Positions 19,493-30,571 of a stretch of 64,000 nt of DNA are shown in pieces (positions within the stretch are counted from its first letter, which is position 1; each line of letters begins with the position of its first letter). The notes beneath the pieces are model-generated. The model was not told the origin of the DNA and searched no databases. It saw only the letters and a program-made list of their open reading frames with translations. A program made the translations under genes and the position numbers. Source of the DNA: Bowmanella dokdonensis. GTDB taxonomy: Bacteria > Pseudomonadota > Gammaproteobacteria > Enterobacterales > Alteromonadaceae. Location: the NCBI RefSeq assembly GCF_017254865.1, contig NZ_JAFKCV010000005.1, positions 248,001 through 312,000 on the forward strand, given 5' to 3'.

Positions 19493-19544
19493 GACACTCT
19501 CCCGATTACTCAACGATGGATGCGCTTAAAGCGCATCCAGTACA

Positions 19545-21086
19545 TTACCAAGTCTGCGTATCCTTGAATTTGCCCAGGGCTTCTTTCAAGGTTGCTTCGA
19601 TCTCGTCGTTGTAGTTACCCGTGCTGTTGATCGTGTTCATGAGCTCGGCATATTCGCTGTCCATGTAAGCATGCAGGGCAGATTCAAAGTCCAGGACTTT
19701 CTTCAGCTCTACGTCTTTCAGGAAGCCTTTCTCAACGGCAAACAGAGACACAGCCATTTTCGCCACGGACAGCGGGCTGTATTGTTTCTGCTTCATCAGC
19801 TCGGTTACGCGCTCACCATGCTCCAACTGGGCACGGGTCGCTTCGTCCAGATCTGATGCGAACTGAGAGAAGGCTGCAAGTTCACGATACTGGGCCAGGG
19901 CCAGACGGATACCGCCGCCCAGTTTCTTGATGATCTTGGTCTGTGCCGCACCACCTACCCGTGAAACCGAGATACCGGCGTTCACCGCAGGACGAATACC
20001 GGCGTTGAACAGGTTGGTTTCCAGGAAGATCTGACCATCGGTGATGGAGATTACGTTGGTGGGTACGAAGGCAGATACGTCACCAGCCTGGGTTTCAATG
20101 ATGGGCAGGGCGGTCAGAGAACCCGTCTTGCCTTTCACTTCACCCTTGGTGAAATTCTCCACGTACTGGGCATTGACGCGTGATGCACGCTCCAGCAGAC
20201 GGGAGTGCAGATAGAATACGTCACCAGGGTAGGCTTCACGGCCCGGCGGACGACGCAGCAGCAGTGAAATCTGACGATAGGCAACGGCCTGCTTGGACAG
20301 GTCATCATAAATGATCAGGGCATCTTCACCGCGGTCACGGAAGTACTCACCCATAGTACAGCCGGAGTAAGGCGCCAGGTATTGCAGGGCGGCTGACTCG
20401 GAAGCTGAGGCAGCGACTACAATGGTATGGGCCATAGCGCCGTGCTCTTCCAGCTTACGCACTACGTTGGCGATAGTCGACGCCTTCTGGCCGATGGCCA
20501 CGTAGATACATTTAATGCCGGTGCCTTTCTGGTTGATAATGGCATCCACCGCCAGGGCAGTCTTACCGGTCTGGCGGTCACCGATGATCAGCTCACGCTG
20601 GCCACGACCAACAGGGATCATAGCATCGATGGACTTGTAACCGATCTGCACGGGCTGGTCGACCGACTGACGTTCGATAACGCCAGGTGCAATCTTTTCA
20701 ACCGGCTCATAAGCTTCGGCGTCGATAGCACCCTTGCCGTCGATTGGCGCACCCAGGGTATTTACCACACGGCCCAGCAGGTTACGGCCTACCGGCACTT
20801 CCAGAATGCGGCCACTGGATTTTACCTTAACGCCTTCCTGCAGGTCGGCATAAGGACCCATCACTACCGCACCCACGGAGTCCCGCTCCAGGTTCAGTGC
20901 GATAGCATAGCGATTGCCAGGAAGCTCGATCATCTCACCCTGCATGACATCTGCCAGGCCATGGATACGGATAATACCGTCGGTCACACCGACGATAGTT
21001 CCTTCATTACGTGCTTCACTTGCTACATCGAACTGCTCAATTCGCTTTTTGATCAGTTCTGCAATTTCAGTGGAATTCAGTTGCAT
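19545..21086 (-). CDS. atpA: ATP synthase F1 alpha subunit
   Basis: Alpha (513 residues, as in E. coli) carries non-catalytic nucleotide sites and the arginine finger. P-loop GDRQTGKT (about 169-176), [14 protein letters not shown] and [28 protein letters not shown] are all conserved. The spacing to atpH is 12 bases. Confidence 0.98.
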   Translation of the reverse strand: MQLNSTEIAELIKKRIEQFDVASEARNEGTIVGVTDGIIRIHGLADVMQGEMIELPGNRYAIALNLERDSVGAVVMGPYADLQEGVKVKSSGRILEVPVGRNLLGRVVNTLGAPIDGKGAIDAEAYEPVEKIAPGVIERQSVDQPVQIGYKSIDAMIPVGRGQRELIIGDRQTGKTALAVDAIINQKGTGIKCIYVAIGQKASTIANVVRKLEEHGAMAHTIVVAASASESAALQYLAPYSGCTMGEYFRDRGEDALIIYDDLSKQAVAYRQISLLLRRPPGREAYPGDVFYLHSRLLERASRVNAQYVENFTKGEVKGKTGSLTALPIIETQAGDVSAFVPTNVISITDGQIFLETNLFNAGIRPAVNAGISVSRVGGAAQTKIIKKLGGGIRLALAQYRELAAFSQFASDLDEATRAQLEHGERVTELMKQKQYSPLSVAKMAVSLFAVEKGFLKDVELKKVLDFESALHAYMDSEYAELMNTINSTGNYNDEIEATLKEALGKFKDTQTW

Positions 21087-21098
21087 ACTCTTTCCCCG

Positions 21099-21632
21099 TT
21101 ATGCTTGCAACGCGTCTGCGAGACGGTTCAGTTTACTGCGGATGGAACCGTCGATAACCGTATCACCGGCTTTGATAATGACGCCGGCGACTAAAGCAGG
21201 ATCCACGTTACAATTCAGCTTAACTTTTCGTGCAAGGCGTTTTTCAAGAGACGCGCTGAGATCGGACTGTTGTTTAGCGCTGAGTTCGGTGGCAGAGGTA
21301 ATAACGACCTCTACCTCTTTATCGAATTCGGCTTTAAGCTGGTTAAACAAACCCAATACATCAGGAAGCGTTTTCAAGCGTCCGTTTTCGGCCATCACCT
21401 TTATCAGGTTCTGACCCTGCTGGTCGAGCTCGTCACCACACACATTGATAAAGATTTCTGCCAGCTTCTCTGCCGCCATGGCACTGCTGAGCAAATCTTG
21501 TATCCTGTCGTTACCAGCAACGGCAGAGGCAAAAGACAGCATGTGCTGCCACTTGTCCACTGCCTGGTTCTCGACCGCACTATCGAAAGCAGCTTTGGCA
21601 TAGGGACGAGCAATGGTAGTCAATTCAGACAT
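21099..21632 (-). CDS. atpH: ATP synthase F1 delta subunit
   Basis: Delta (177 residues) joins F1 to the b-subunit peripheral stalk. The start [19 protein letters not shown] and the C-terminal signature [29 protein letters not shown] are typical. The gene position between atpF and atpA is canonical. Confidence 0.97.
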   Translation of the reverse strand: MSELTTIARPYAKAAFDSAVENQAVDKWQHMLSFASAVAGNDRIQDLLSSAMAAEKLAEIFINVCGDELDQQGQNLIKVMAENGRLKTLPDVLGLFNQLKAEFDKEVEVVITSATELSAKQQSDLSASLEKRLARKVKLNCNVDPALVAGVIIKAGDTVIDGSIRSKLNRLADALQA

Positions 21633-21644
21633 AGCTCATATCCC

Positions 21645-22115
21645 TTATAGTTCGGCGACCAGTTTTTCAACTATGTCGCTCTGTGCCGCCGCATCAATTT
21701 GACGCGCCAGAATTTTCTCTGCCCCTGCTACCGCCAGGACGGCGACCTGCTTACGCAGTTCTTCCTTGGCACGGTTGCGCTCGGCTTCAATCTCGGTGTG
21801 GCCGGAGGCAATGATTTTCTCACGCTCCTGGTGCGCGCGTTCTGTCTCTTGGTCGACTATTTGCGCGGCACGCTTTTTGGCCTGCTCGATGATGTCCGCT
21901 GCCTGATACTTGGCTTCTTTCAATTGCTCCTTGGCTTTTTCCTGAGCAATTTGCAGATCTTTTTCGGCACGGTCAGAAGCAGCCAGCCCATCGGCAATCT
22001 TCTTCTGACGCTCTTCAATCGCAGCCATGATAGGCGGCCACACGAATTTCATGCAGAACAGCACGAACACGGCAAATGCGATTAATTGGCCTATTAGAGT
22101 GGCGTTAATATTCAC
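21645..22115 (-). CDS. atpF: ATP synthase F0 subunit b
   Basis: Subunit b (156 residues, the E. coli length) forms the peripheral stalk dimer. [29 protein letters not shown] is the N-terminal membrane anchor with the conserved Pro-Pro break. The rest is a charged coiled coil of about 120 residues. Confidence 0.97.
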   Translation of the reverse strand: MNINATLIGQLIAFAVFVLFCMKFVWPPIMAAIEERQKKIADGLAASDRAEKDLQIAQEKAKEQLKEAKYQAADIIEQAKKRAAQIVDQETERAHQEREKIIASGHTEIEAERNRAKEELRKQVAVLAVAGAEKILARQIDAAAQSDIVEKLVAEL

Positions 22116-22160
22116 GACCGCTCCTCCTCGTTAGTTGTTCGCGTTGAAAGTGGATAAAAC

Positions 22161-22397
<237 letters not shown>

Positions 22398-22454
22398 TTA
22401 GTTAAGTTAAAGTTGAATGTTAAAGGTTAAATTAGAAATAAGCTCTCTAATGCG

Positions 22455-23291
<837 letters not shown>

Positions 23292-23323
23292 TCAACCCAA
23301 CAAGTTTTTAGAAATCGTTTTTC

Positions 23324-23707
23324 TCAGCGCTTCTCGATGAAAATAAGACTAAGCCACTGAATCAGCATTGTTGCGATAAAGCCGACAAACATGAACCCGA
23401 CTTTGAGATCCGGCCACTGAAACGCCGCAACAAATAGAAAAATCGTTATTAACAATTTGAGCTTTGAGCCCTGACTAAAACTGCGCACTACCAGTTGGCT
23501 TTTACTGGCGCCGGCAAATTTAAAGGCAAGGTGGGAAAATACAAGATTGGGAAGAATACTTACAAGCGCACCGACAGCCGCAGATAATCCGCTCTTCCAG
23601 CCCCATTGCAGCCACAAAACCCCACACAGGAAGGTAGCTGTAACACATTGAACGGCAATCATTTTCCTGGCCAGTAACTTACCCGCTCCGGCCAAATCTG
23701 ATGCCAC
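23324..23707 (-). CDS. atpI: ATP synthase accessory protein AtpI
   Basis: This 127-residue protein has four predicted membrane helices (about 16-35, 38-60, 75-95, 98-120) and is the first gene of the atp operon. AtpI helps c-ring assembly in some species and is dispensable in others. The start is a GTG preceded by GGGGA; an in-frame ATG at residue 16 is an alternative. A strong sigma-70 promoter lies 36 bases upstream. Confidence 0.9.
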   Translation of the reverse strand: MASDLAGAGKLLARKMIAVQCVTATFLCGVLWLQWGWKSGLSAAVGALVSILPNLVFSHLAFKFAGASKSQLVVRSFSQGSKLKLLITIFLFVAAFQWPDLKVGFMFVGFIATMLIQWLSLIFIEKR

Positions 23708-23742
23708 CTGTATCCCCGTTCAGTTCAAACTCAAATCAAAAG

Positions 23743-23777
23743 CGCCAAAATTATACTGTTTCACCGCAAATATTCAA
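23743..23777 (-). promoter_or_regulatory. Sigma-70 promoter of the atp operon
   Basis: On the minus strand TTGAAT (23777-23772) and TATAAT (23755-23750) are separated by 16 bases. The predicted start is near 23743, 36 bases before atpI. Confidence 0.8.
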
Positions 23778-23842
23778 CAATTAACCGATACAGCTATAGC
23801 CTTATAAATTCTGAGAATAAAGGACTAACAGATTGTTTTTGG

Positions 23843-24718
23843 CTAGTTAATTTTCGACAGTATGCCATCCAGCTCATCCAGGCTGGTATAGCTGATCACC
23901 AGCTTGCCCTTACCGCGACTGTTATGACTGATGGAAACGGCAGCCCCAAGGTTTTCGGAAAGTTGAGTTTCCAGTCGTTTGATATCCGGATCGGTTCTCT
24001 TGTCGGCTTTTGGCTGCACCGGTTCAAGCATCTTGCGCACCAGCTTCTCCGCATCCCTGACTGTCATCCCTTTTGCCACCACGGCACGGGCGGCGTCGTT
24101 CTGCAGATCGCCTTCCAGTGACAACAGGGCCCTGGCATGGCCCATTTCGAGATCGCCGTACTCAAGCAACAATTTTACGTCATCGTTGAGATTGTTCAGT
24201 CTGAGCAGATTTGTCACACTGGCCCGGGATTTTCCTACCGCATCAGCCACTTCCTGATGGGTCAGTTCGAATTCCGTGAGCAGTCGTTGCAGAGCCTGTG
24301 CCTCTTCCATGGCATTGAGATCTTCACGTTGGATGTTTTCAATCAGGGCAATGGCCACGGCAGCTTCATCGGGCACGTTCTTGATCAGGCAGGGCACCAC
24401 ATCCAGGTGCGCCATCTGCGAAGCCCGCCAGCGTCTTTCCCCGGCAATGATTTCATACTTCTGTTCGGAAAGCTTACGCACCACAATTGGCTGGATAACG
24501 CCCTGGGAGCGGATGGAAGAGGCCAGATCCTCCAGGGCTTCGGGAGACATGTCCTTGCGCGGCTGGTATTTTCCCGGCTGCAGGAATTCGATGGGCAATT
24601 TTTGCAACTCGCCGCCTTTTTCCAGCTTTTCCTGCTCGGATGCCTCACTGCTGTGTTGGCTGCTGGTCGCCAATAATGCGTCCAGGCCCCGGCCTAGTCC
24701 TCTTTTCTTGCTCGACAT
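23843..24718 (-). CDS. parB: Chromosome-partitioning protein ParB
   Basis: ParB (291 residues) binds parS, hydrolyses CTP and slides along DNA to load SMC and interact with ParA. Seen are the ParA-contacting start KKRGLGRGLDALL, the CTP/clamp motif ENIQREDLNAMEEA (with GERRWRASQMA just before), the HTH LTHQEVADAVGKSRASVTNLLRL and a C-terminal dimer domain. TTGAGGA precedes the ATG. Two parS sites lie in recF, about 16 kb away. Confidence 0.97.
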   Translation of the reverse strand: MSSKKRGLGRGLDALLATSSQHSSEASEQEKLEKGGELQKLPIEFLQPGKYQPRKDMSPEALEDLASSIRSQGVIQPIVVRKLSEQKYEIIAGERRWRASQMAHLDVVPCLIKNVPDEAAVAIALIENIQREDLNAMEEAQALQRLLTEFELTHQEVADAVGKSRASVTNLLRLNNLNDDVKLLLEYGDLEMGHARALLSLEGDLQNDAARAVVAKGMTVRDAEKLVRKMLEPVQPKADKRTDPDIKRLETQLSENLGAAVSISHNSRGKGKLVISYTSLDELDGILSKIN

Positions 24719-24762
24719 GAAATCCTCAAGTTCTATTCTGGCTGCGGCGGAATTCTACCGAA

Positions 24763-25554
24763 TTACCCGGCCTTGGCCACAGGTCTTTCTCTGTCCCGGC
24801 GTCTGAGTATTTCCCCGGCCAGGGCCAGATAAGCTTTGGCCCCCGCGGAAGACTTTTCATAGTACATGGCCGGCGTACCAAAGCTGGGGGCTTCAGCCAG
24901 ACGGACATTGCGGGGAATGACAGTACGATAGACCTGCTCACCGAAATGGCGTTTGAGTTGTTCGGACACATCGTTAGCCAGTCGATTTCTGGGGTCGTAC
25001 ATGGTTCGCAGTACCCCCTCAATCTTCAGCTCAGGATTGACCACGGAAGCCAGCTTGCGGATGGTATCCATCAGCGCGGTCAGCCCCTCCAACGCATAGT
25101 ATTCACATTGCATGGGAACCAATACGGAATCGGCAGCCGCCATGGCATTAACGGTCAGTTGGTTGAGGGAAGGGGGGCAGTCGATGAAGATATAATCGTA
25201 ATAGTCGCGCACCGGTTTGAGGGCGTTACGCAATCTGACCTCTCTGGCAAACAGCTCCATGAGTTTGATTTCGGCAGCGGTGACATCACCATTGGCGGCG
25301 ATGAGATGATATTTGCCGCTGGTTTCCCTGATGACCACCTCTTCAACAGGCTTTTCCTCGATCAACAATTCGTAGCAGGTGGCGTCCACCTCAAATTTGT
25401 CGACGCCACTGCCCATGGTGGCATTACCCTGGGGATCGAGATCGATAAGCAATACTTTACGCCTTGTAGCAGCCATGGAAGCGGCCACATTGACTGCCGT
25501 TGTGGTTTTACCCACGCCGCCTTTCTGGTTCGCTATGGCTATAACCTTACCCAA
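24763..25554 (-). CDS. parA: Chromosome-partitioning ATPase ParA
   Basis: ParA uses ATP-dependent nucleoid binding to move ParB-parS complexes. The deviant Walker A KGGVGKTT (about 11-18), Walker A' DLDPQGNAT and Walker B IFIDCPPSL are intact. I start it at a TTG (25554), giving MGKVIAIANQKGG, 263 residues, with GGGGAAAG upstream. An upstream extension to 25749 would add an Arg/Pro-rich leader that overlaps rsmG and is not typical. Confidence 0.95.
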   Translation of the reverse strand: MGKVIAIANQKGGVGKTTTAVNVAASMAATRRKVLLIDLDPQGNATMGSGVDKFEVDATCYELLIEEKPVEEVVIRETSGKYHLIAANGDVTAAEIKLMELFAREVRLRNALKPVRDYYDYIFIDCPPSLNQLTVNAMAAADSVLVPMQCEYYALEGLTALMDTIRKLASVVNPELKIEGVLRTMYDPRNRLANDVSEQLKRHFGEQVYRTVIPRNVRLAEAPSFGTPAMYYEKSSAGAKAYLALAGEILRRRDRERPVAKAG

Positions 25555-25580
25555 GATTCGCTTTCCCCAAAATTGTCTAG

Positions 25581-26219
25581 TCAGTGCTTGTGAATAGTCA
25601 CCAGATGGCGTTCGGCTTGCAGCCCCGGCACCTCTAACCGGATGACCTCCCCCAGCCGGAATTGCGGTGGCATCTGCTGTATTTCGTCGGCCGGAAACTG
25701 GCCCTTGAGGGCAATAAATACCCCTTGTGAATCTACCAGATGCTGACACCAGTGCAACATATCTTTTACCGAGGCGAAGGCACGACTGAGCACTCCATCA
25801 AAGGGGCGGGAAGGAACAAATTCTTCCACCCGGCTCTGCACCGCCACTATGTTGGTCAACCCCAGTTCATGTGCCGCCTGCTTGATAAAACGAATACGTT
25901 TTCCCAGGCTGTCCAGCAACACGAACTGGCACTGCGGCAACATAATGGCCAGTGGAATACCCGGTAAACCAGGCCCCGTTCCCACATCGATAAAATGCTG
26001 CCCTTTCAGGTGAGGGGCGACGACGATGGAGTCGAGTATGTGCTTAACCAGCATCTCCTGCGGATCGCGGACTGAGGTAAGGTTGTAGGCCTTGTTCCAC
26101 TTGTTGATCAATTGCACGAAAGCGATCAGATCATGCTGCTTTCCGGCGTCGACTTCCAGGGATAAAGAGGCCAGATGCTGTTGCAAGCTGGCCAGGAGTT
26201 CGGCATCTGCTGGGATCAT
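25581..26219 (-). CDS. rsmG: 16S rRNA m7G527 methyltransferase
   Basis: RsmG (212 residues) methylates G527 of 16S rRNA with SAM. The SAM motif is [17 protein letters not shown] (about 72-88), with [18 protein letters not shown] upstream and [13 protein letters not shown] further on. Its ATG shares one base with the mnmG stop, the classical mnmG-rsmG pair. Confidence 0.97.
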   Translation of the reverse strand: MIPADAELLASLQQHLASLSLEVDAGKQHDLIAFVQLINKWNKAYNLTSVRDPQEMLVKHILDSIVVAPHLKGQHFIDVGTGPGLPGIPLAIMLPQCQFVLLDSLGKRIRFIKQAAHELGLTNIVAVQSRVEEFVPSRPFDGVLSRAFASVKDMLHWCQHLVDSQGVFIALKGQFPADEIQQMPPQFRLGEVIRLEVPGLQAERHLVTIHKH

Positions 26220-28120
26220 CAGGCTGTTTTTCTCTCGCTCTTACGCAGCAGGCCTTGTTTCTTCAGGTAGACCAGCAACAGAGAAATGGCCGCAGGTGTA
26301 ATGCCGGAGATCCTGGACGCCTTGCCAATGGTTTCCGGCCTGGCCGCATTCAGCTTGGCGACCACTTCGTTGGAGAGGCCAGAGATACGGCTGTAATCAA
26401 ATTCCAGTGGCAACACGGTGTTTTCGTTGCGCAGGGTCCGCTCTATCTCCTCCTGCTGGCGCTCAATGTAGCCGGCATACTTTATCTGGATCTCTACCTG
26501 TTCTGCCGCCTGGGGATCGCTGACGCCTGGGCCAAGATCCTCTATCTGCATCAACTGCTGGTAGGTCATTTCTGGCCGGCGGATCAACTCTTCCAGGGAA
26601 TGCTCGCGTACAATGGCACTCTTGAGGTGCCGATTGAGACTTTCCGCTGCAGCATGTCCGGGGTGGACCCAGTGACTGCGAAGACGTTGGCGTTCCAGCT
26701 CTATGGCTTCAAGCTTCTGGTTAAACGCAGCCCAGCGCAGGTCCCCAACCAACCCCAGTTCCCTGCCTTTGGTGGTCAGACGCAGATCGGCATTGTCCTC
26801 GCGCAGTAGTAAACGGTATTCGGCACGGCTGGTAAACATCCGGTAGGGTTCCTGGGTGCCCATGGTGGCCAGGTCGTCGATCAACACCCCTACATAAGCC
26901 TCATCTCTTCTGGGCGTCCAGGAAGGTTTTTCCTTCACTTGCAGGGCGGCATTCATGCCGGCAATCAACCCCTGGGCCCCCGCCTCCTCATAGCCTGTCG
27001 TACCATTAATCTGGCCGGCAAAGAACAACCCTTGGATAAACTTGGTTTCCAGGGATTGTTTCAGATCCCGGGGATCGAAAAAATCATATTCAATGGCATA
27101 ACCCGGTCGGACGATATGCGCATTTTCAAATCCATTGATGGACCGGATTAACTGCCACTGTACATCGAATGGCAAACTGGTGGAGATGCCGTTCGGGTAA
27201 ACTTCGATGCTGTTAAGTCCCTCTGGCTCGACAAAGATCTGATGAGAAGTCTTATCGGCAAAACGTACGATCTTGTCTTCGATTGAGGGGCAATAACGGG
27301 GACCGATACCTTCGATAACCCCTGCATACATGGGCGACTTGTGCAGGTTATTTCTGATGATTTCGTGTGTCTGCTCATTGGTATGGGTGATATAGCAGGG
27401 TATCTGGCGCGGATGATCGCTGGCCCTGCCCATGTAGGAAAACACCGGCAGCGGATCATCTCCGGGCTGTTCCTGCATTTTGGAAAAATCCAGACTGCGG
27501 GCATCAAGCCTTGCAGGGGTGCCGGTTTTCAGCCTGCCGACTCTGAAGGGTAATGCCCGCAGACGATTAGCCAGGGCATTGGAGGGCGGGTCACCGGCCC
27601 GGCCTCCCTGGTAGTTTTCAAGGCCAATGTGGATCACACCGCCAAGGAAGGTTCCCACCGTCAATACCACTGTCCGTGCGCGGAATTTCAATCCCATCTG
27701 TGTTATCACGCCGCAGGCGCGATCATTTTCGACGATCAGATCCTCACAGGATTGCTGAAACAAGGTCAGATTAGGTTGATTCTCAAGCATCTTCCGGATG
27801 GAGGCCCTGTACAAAGCGCGATCGGCCTGGGCCCTGGTAGCCCTGACGGCCGGCCCCTTACTGGCATTAAGTGTTCTGAACTGGATCCCGCCACGATCTG
27901 CAGCCAGGGCCATTGCACCACCCAAGGCGTCTATTTCCTTGACCAGGTGGCCTTTGCCAATACCACCGATGGCTGGATTGCAGGACATCTGGCCCAGTGT
28001 TTCGATGTTGTGCGTCAGCAGCAGCGTTTTTACGCCCATGCGGGCAGCAGCAAGGGCGGCTTCGGTACCGGCATGACCACCACCAATGACGATGACATCA
28101 AAATCTTCTGTGTAGAACAT
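26219..28120 (-). CDS. mnmG: tRNA 5-carboxymethylaminomethyluridine synthesis subunit MnmG (GidA)
   Basis: MnmG (633 residues) works with MnmE to modify the wobble uridine of tRNAs using FAD, NADH and methylene-THF. FAD-binding [17 protein letters not shown] lies at the N-terminus, and [22 protein letters not shown] and GTFLGG follow. The ATG at 28120 (MFYTEDFDV) is preferred to a GTG 6 bases upstream because GAGGTG precedes it. It flanks oriC, as in most gammaproteobacteria. Confidence 0.97.
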   Translation of the reverse strand: MFYTEDFDVIVIGGGHAGTEAALAAARMGVKTLLLTHNIETLGQMSCNPAIGGIGKGHLVKEIDALGGAMALAADRGGIQFRTLNASKGPAVRATRAQADRALYRASIRKMLENQPNLTLFQQSCEDLIVENDRACGVITQMGLKFRARTVVLTVGTFLGGVIHIGLENYQGGRAGDPPSNALANRLRALPFRVGRLKTGTPARLDARSLDFSKMQEQPGDDPLPVFSYMGRASDHPRQIPCYITHTNEQTHEIIRNNLHKSPMYAGVIEGIGPRYCPSIEDKIVRFADKTSHQIFVEPEGLNSIEVYPNGISTSLPFDVQWQLIRSINGFENAHIVRPGYAIEYDFFDPRDLKQSLETKFIQGLFFAGQINGTTGYEEAGAQGLIAGMNAALQVKEKPSWTPRRDEAYVGVLIDDLATMGTQEPYRMFTSRAEYRLLLREDNADLRLTTKGRELGLVGDLRWAAFNQKLEAIELERQRLRSHWVHPGHAAAESLNRHLKSAIVREHSLEELIRRPEMTYQQLMQIEDLGPGVSDPQAAEQVEIQIKYAGYIERQQEEIERTLRNENTVLPLEFDYSRISGLSNEVVAKLNAARPETIGKASRISGITPAAISLLLVYLKKQGLLRKSERKTA

Positions 28121-28223
28121 CCTCACCTCAGTCCAGCAAAATCGGGGCGCATATTCTATAGATTTTCCCTGCTAAACGGAACGACTAAAATTCGAACAAA
28201 GGATCGTCCGGATCTTCGGATCC

Positions 28224-28280
28224 GTTAAATGTATTAAAGGATCTTTTAGGATCTATTTGTTTATTATTATTGTTTTTAAG
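28224..28280. other. AT-rich DNA unwinding element of oriC
   Basis: The stretch is about 80% A+T. It contains GATCTTTTAGGAT and GATCTATTTGTTT, which resemble the E. coli 13-mers (GATCTNTTNTTTT); the second matches at 12 of 13 positions. Dam sites are part of the repeats. Confidence 0.8.
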
Positions 28281-28397
28281 GAGGCCAGATCCTTGGGGTA
28301 AGTGAATAAAACACTTTTTAAACAACCACTTACAATGAGTTGATTGCTGTGGGAAAGCTTTGATCCTGTGGGTATAAGCTGGGGTTAAACGGGGATC

Positions 28398-28406
28398 TTA
28401 TCCACA
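28398..28406 (+). promoter_or_regulatory. DnaA box in oriC
   Basis: Perfect TTATCCACA. It follows the E. coli-like GTATAAGCTGGG segment, in the place of the R2 box. Confidence 0.88.
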
Positions 28407-28471
28407 GGGCAGGGAAAGTTGAAAGTTATTCTTTTAGTAAGCAAGGGTTCCTAACAGCTTTGCTATAGATC

Positions 28472-28480
28472 TTATCCACA
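28472..28480 (+). promoter_or_regulatory. DnaA box in oriC
   Basis: Perfect TTATCCACA preceded by a GATC site, 74 bp from the previous box and in the same orientation. Confidence 0.88.
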
Positions 28481-28504
28481 CAAGAGATATTCCTGTGCTC
28501 CAGC

Positions 28505-28513
28505 TGTGCATAA
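28505..28513 (-). promoter_or_regulatory. DnaA box in oriC (variant)
   Basis: TGTGCATAA is the reverse of TTATGCACA, which fits the TTATNCACA consensus. Its orientation is opposite to the two boxes on its left. Confidence 0.65.
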
Positions 28514-28621
28514 AATGAAGCAGGATCGAATTTGATCCTGGTCGGATCCGGACAGGTAGGGGTTCTGCTCAGGCAGGCTCTGGGGATAAAGATCAGTAAA
28601 CAGTTGTCAGGATCCGGCTGC

Positions 28622-29437
28622 CTACCGGACCTGATTGGGAACGTAGCCTGGTTTTGTTGTGTTCGGCTGTAATTCGTCCTGTACGGTTTTTCTGCGACTG
28701 GGACCCGAAAATCTGACTTTGTAAGTATCGTATTCGCGAATGGATTCGAAACAATATGGTCCAACCGCCTGTTCCAGACCTGCCAGATCATGGTTGGTAA
28801 TGAGGATACAGTTTTTGTTCTGGCTGTATCTTTGTCTCAGCAAGGTACCCAGCCAGCTTTGTGCGCTTTTCTTCAGTTGCATCTCATTGACGCAAACCTC
28901 ATCCAAAATCAGCAGATCCACTGTCATCAATTCCTGGGTGATATCGCGAAACTTTTGTCCGATGTCGTCTTTGGCACTGTAATCATAAGAGAAATAGCGC
29001 ATCTCAAGCAGACTGGAGAGCTGACGATAGAGTACCGATATCTCGTACCGGTCAATAAGTTCGTGGGCAATAGAGCCGGCAATATGTGATTTGCCGCGCC
29101 CATAATCCCCATAGAACAGCATCATATGTGAACCGCTGTTGCGCCAACTGGGATCATCATGGGCGGCGATAAAAGATTTGGCGATACTGACTGCTTCACG
29201 CACGTCCTGGCTGTCTTCAATCAGGTTGGTGAAGGTCCATTTGGGATTCAGGTCTGAGCGCCCGTGAATCTGTTCTATGCGCTTTTTTTTCGCTTCCAGT
29301 TGCATCTGGCGAACATCCCGGTTGGCCTTGGCCTCAAATTCCTTTCTGAGCGCCTCATAGTCTGTCACCTGGCTAACCTGTGTGGTCTTGCCCAGGCTCC
29401 TGGCCAACTGTTCGAGTCTATCCTTTATGCTTTGCAC
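28622..29437 (-). CDS. dnaC: DnaC-like helicase-loader ATPase next to oriC
   Basis: This 271-residue AAA+ protein of the DnaC/DnaI type has Walker A GDYGRGKS (about 110-117), Walker B LLILDE (175-180) and sensor segment CILITNHD. A charged N-terminal helical region (1-60) could bind DnaB. I start it at a GTG (29437) with GGTGGAG upstream; the ATG at 29470 lies deep in dnaT and lacks a ribosome site. It overlaps dnaT by 20 bases. The symbol is by family resemblance and the partner gene; phage-type DnaC relatives also exist. Confidence 0.85.
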   Translation of the reverse strand: MQSIKDRLEQLARSLGKTTQVSQVTDYEALRKEFEAKANRDVRQMQLEAKKKRIEQIHGRSDLNPKWTFTNLIEDSQDVREAVSIAKSFIAAHDDPSWRNSGSHMMLFYGDYGRGKSHIAGSIAHELIDRYEISVLYRQLSSLLEMRYFSYDYSAKDDIGQKFRDITQELMTVDLLILDEVCVNEMQLKKSAQSWLGTLLRQRYSQNKNCILITNHDLAGLEQAVGPYCFESIREYDTYKVRFSGPSRRKTVQDELQPNTTKPGYVPNQVR

Positions 29438-30065
29438 TGTATTTCTCCACCAGTTTCTTGGCGTTGTCATCTATTGTCAGGCCAGGTGTGTTGGGTATCA
29501 GTTGATGTCCCACCTGTCGGCTCATTGTACCCAGTCCCAGACGTTTCCGTTTCAGGTGCAGGACAAATTTTTGCGTCCACTGAAACAGGGTCAGGTTCAT
29601 TTCCGGACGGCTCAACCAGTAGGCAATGAAGTCTCCCACCTCATCCTGATTGTATTGATTGTCCAGCAGTCCCACCAGTCTGGCCAGCTCTTCGAACAAA
29701 GCCTGATGAGGCTGCCATTTCATCTGCATGGGTTGCCAGGTCAGATGCAACTGGTCAAATTCCTGATTGGTTTTGGCCAGCAGGGGCAGCAACAGGCTCT
29801 TTCCGTTCAGACTCTTATTACTGATGGGTTCTTCCCTGCAATCCAACAGGCCGTGATCGGCGAGTTCCTTTAACAACTGATTTATCTGCCGGCCCAGGCT
29901 GAACAAGGATTGTTTGCTGTTCAGTAAATCCAGCATCTGCCTGTAACTGAGAGGTTGTGTCATGCCGGTGGCCGGATCCGCACCGGGTCTTAATACCAGG
30001 GTGTAAATTACTCTGGCTTCATTGCTGATGGGCCCTTGCAGGGCAATCAGTTCTGACTGGTTCAA
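29418..30065 (-). CDS. dnaT: DnaT-like primosomal protein
   Basis: This 215-residue protein has a helical N-terminal domain (about 1-80) and a linker. The C-terminal domain (about 113-175: MQMKWQPHQALFEELARLVGL, then FIAYWLSRPEMNLTLFQWTQKFV) matches the ssDNA-binding domain of E. coli DnaT (MYPDWQPD, FIAYWQAEGK, QWQQKLA). DnaT takes part in PriA-dependent loading of DnaB with DnaC. The start is a TTG overlapping the mioC stop (TTGA) with AGGG eight bases upstream; an ATG at 30101 is less likely. Confidence 0.8.
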   Translation of the reverse strand: MNQSELIALQGPISNEARVIYTLVLRPGADPATGMTQPLSYRQMLDLLNSKQSLFSLGRQINQLLKELADHGLLDCREEPISNKSLNGKSLLLPLLAKTNQEFDQLHLTWQPMQMKWQPHQALFEELARLVGLLDNQYNQDEVGDFIAYWLSRPEMNLTLFQWTQKFVLHLKRKRLGLGTMSRQVGHQLIPNTPGLTIDDNAKKLVEKYSAKHKG

Positions 30066-30535
30066 TGGGTCGTCCCTGTTGCTGAATATTGCAGTTGCCA
30101 TTCGCACTGGCTCAGGCAGTCTGCCAGCCAACTGACGGCTTCATCCTCAGGGATGGGGTGACTCAACACATCAATATAGCAAGGCTCTGCAATGGCTTCT
30201 GCTCCGGCCTGTTGCATCAGTCTGTGCAACTGTTTCCCCCCCTCACAGAAGGTGTCGTAGCTGCTGTCCCCCAGTCCTATCAGCAGGTAGCGTATCCCCC
30301 TCAGGCTGGTCTTATGCAATTGTCCGGCGAACGTCTGGATGTTGTCAGGAAGATCCCCCGCGCCATGGGTGGAGCTGCAGATTAACCAGACAGCAGCCTG
30401 ATCCAGTTCGTGTAAATCCGGGGCAAGATGGATCCTGAAAGAAATGCCGAGCTGCTCGAGCTTTTCACCCACTGCATCGGCTACATATTCGGTGGCACCA
30501 AGCATGGATCCAACCACAATTTCAAATTGAGTCAC
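30062..30535 (-). CDS. mioC: Flavodoxin-like protein MioC
   Basis: MioC (157 residues) is an FMN-binding flavodoxin-like protein first known from its place beside oriC. The phosphate loop reads VGSMLGATEYVADAV (about 8-22), followed by CSSTHGAGDLPDN and GLGDSSYDTFCEGG. It starts with GTG after GGGAG. In E. coli mioC abuts oriC directly; here the two loader genes lie between. Confidence 0.93.
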   Translation of the reverse strand: MTQFEIVVGSMLGATEYVADAVGEKLEQLGISFRIHLAPDLHELDQAAVWLICSSTHGAGDLPDNIQTFAGQLHKTSLRGIRYLLIGLGDSSYDTFCEGGKQLHRLMQQAGAEAIAEPCYIDVLSHPIPEDEAVSWLADCLSQCEWQLQYSATGTTH

Positions 30536-30565
30536 GCTTTCTCCCGATGCTAAAAACAGGCCGCC

Positions 30566-30571
30566 ATTATA
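30566..30571 (-). promoter_or_regulatory. -10 element of the mioC promoter
   Basis: TATAAT on the minus strand, 31 bases before the mioC GTG. No good -35 hexamer is seen at 16-18 bases. Confidence 0.5.

Larger units (their letters stand above)
28200..28620. other. oriC: Chromosomal replication origin oriC
   Basis: This 420-bp non-coding stretch beside mnmG has the marks of an enterobacterial-type origin. There are 14 GATC (Dam) sites between 28202 and 28614, where one or two are expected. An AT-rich unwinding region with 13-mer-like repeats lies at 28224-28280. DnaA boxes lie at 28398-28406, 28472-28480 (TTATCCACA, plus strand) and 28505-28513 (TTATGCACA, minus strand). A segment at 28362-28382 reads like the E. 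coli oriC core (GATCCTG, GTATAAGCTGGG). Confidence 0.92.

Noticed and set aside
28581-28589. Fourth oriC DnaA box (TGGGGATAA)
   Set aside because: It has one mismatch at a normally invariant position and was left out of the box list, though weak binding is possible.
28426-28791. 121-codon minus-strand frame running from dnaC into oriC
   Set aside because: It lies over the DnaA boxes and Dam sites and is a shadow of dnaC at its 5' end.
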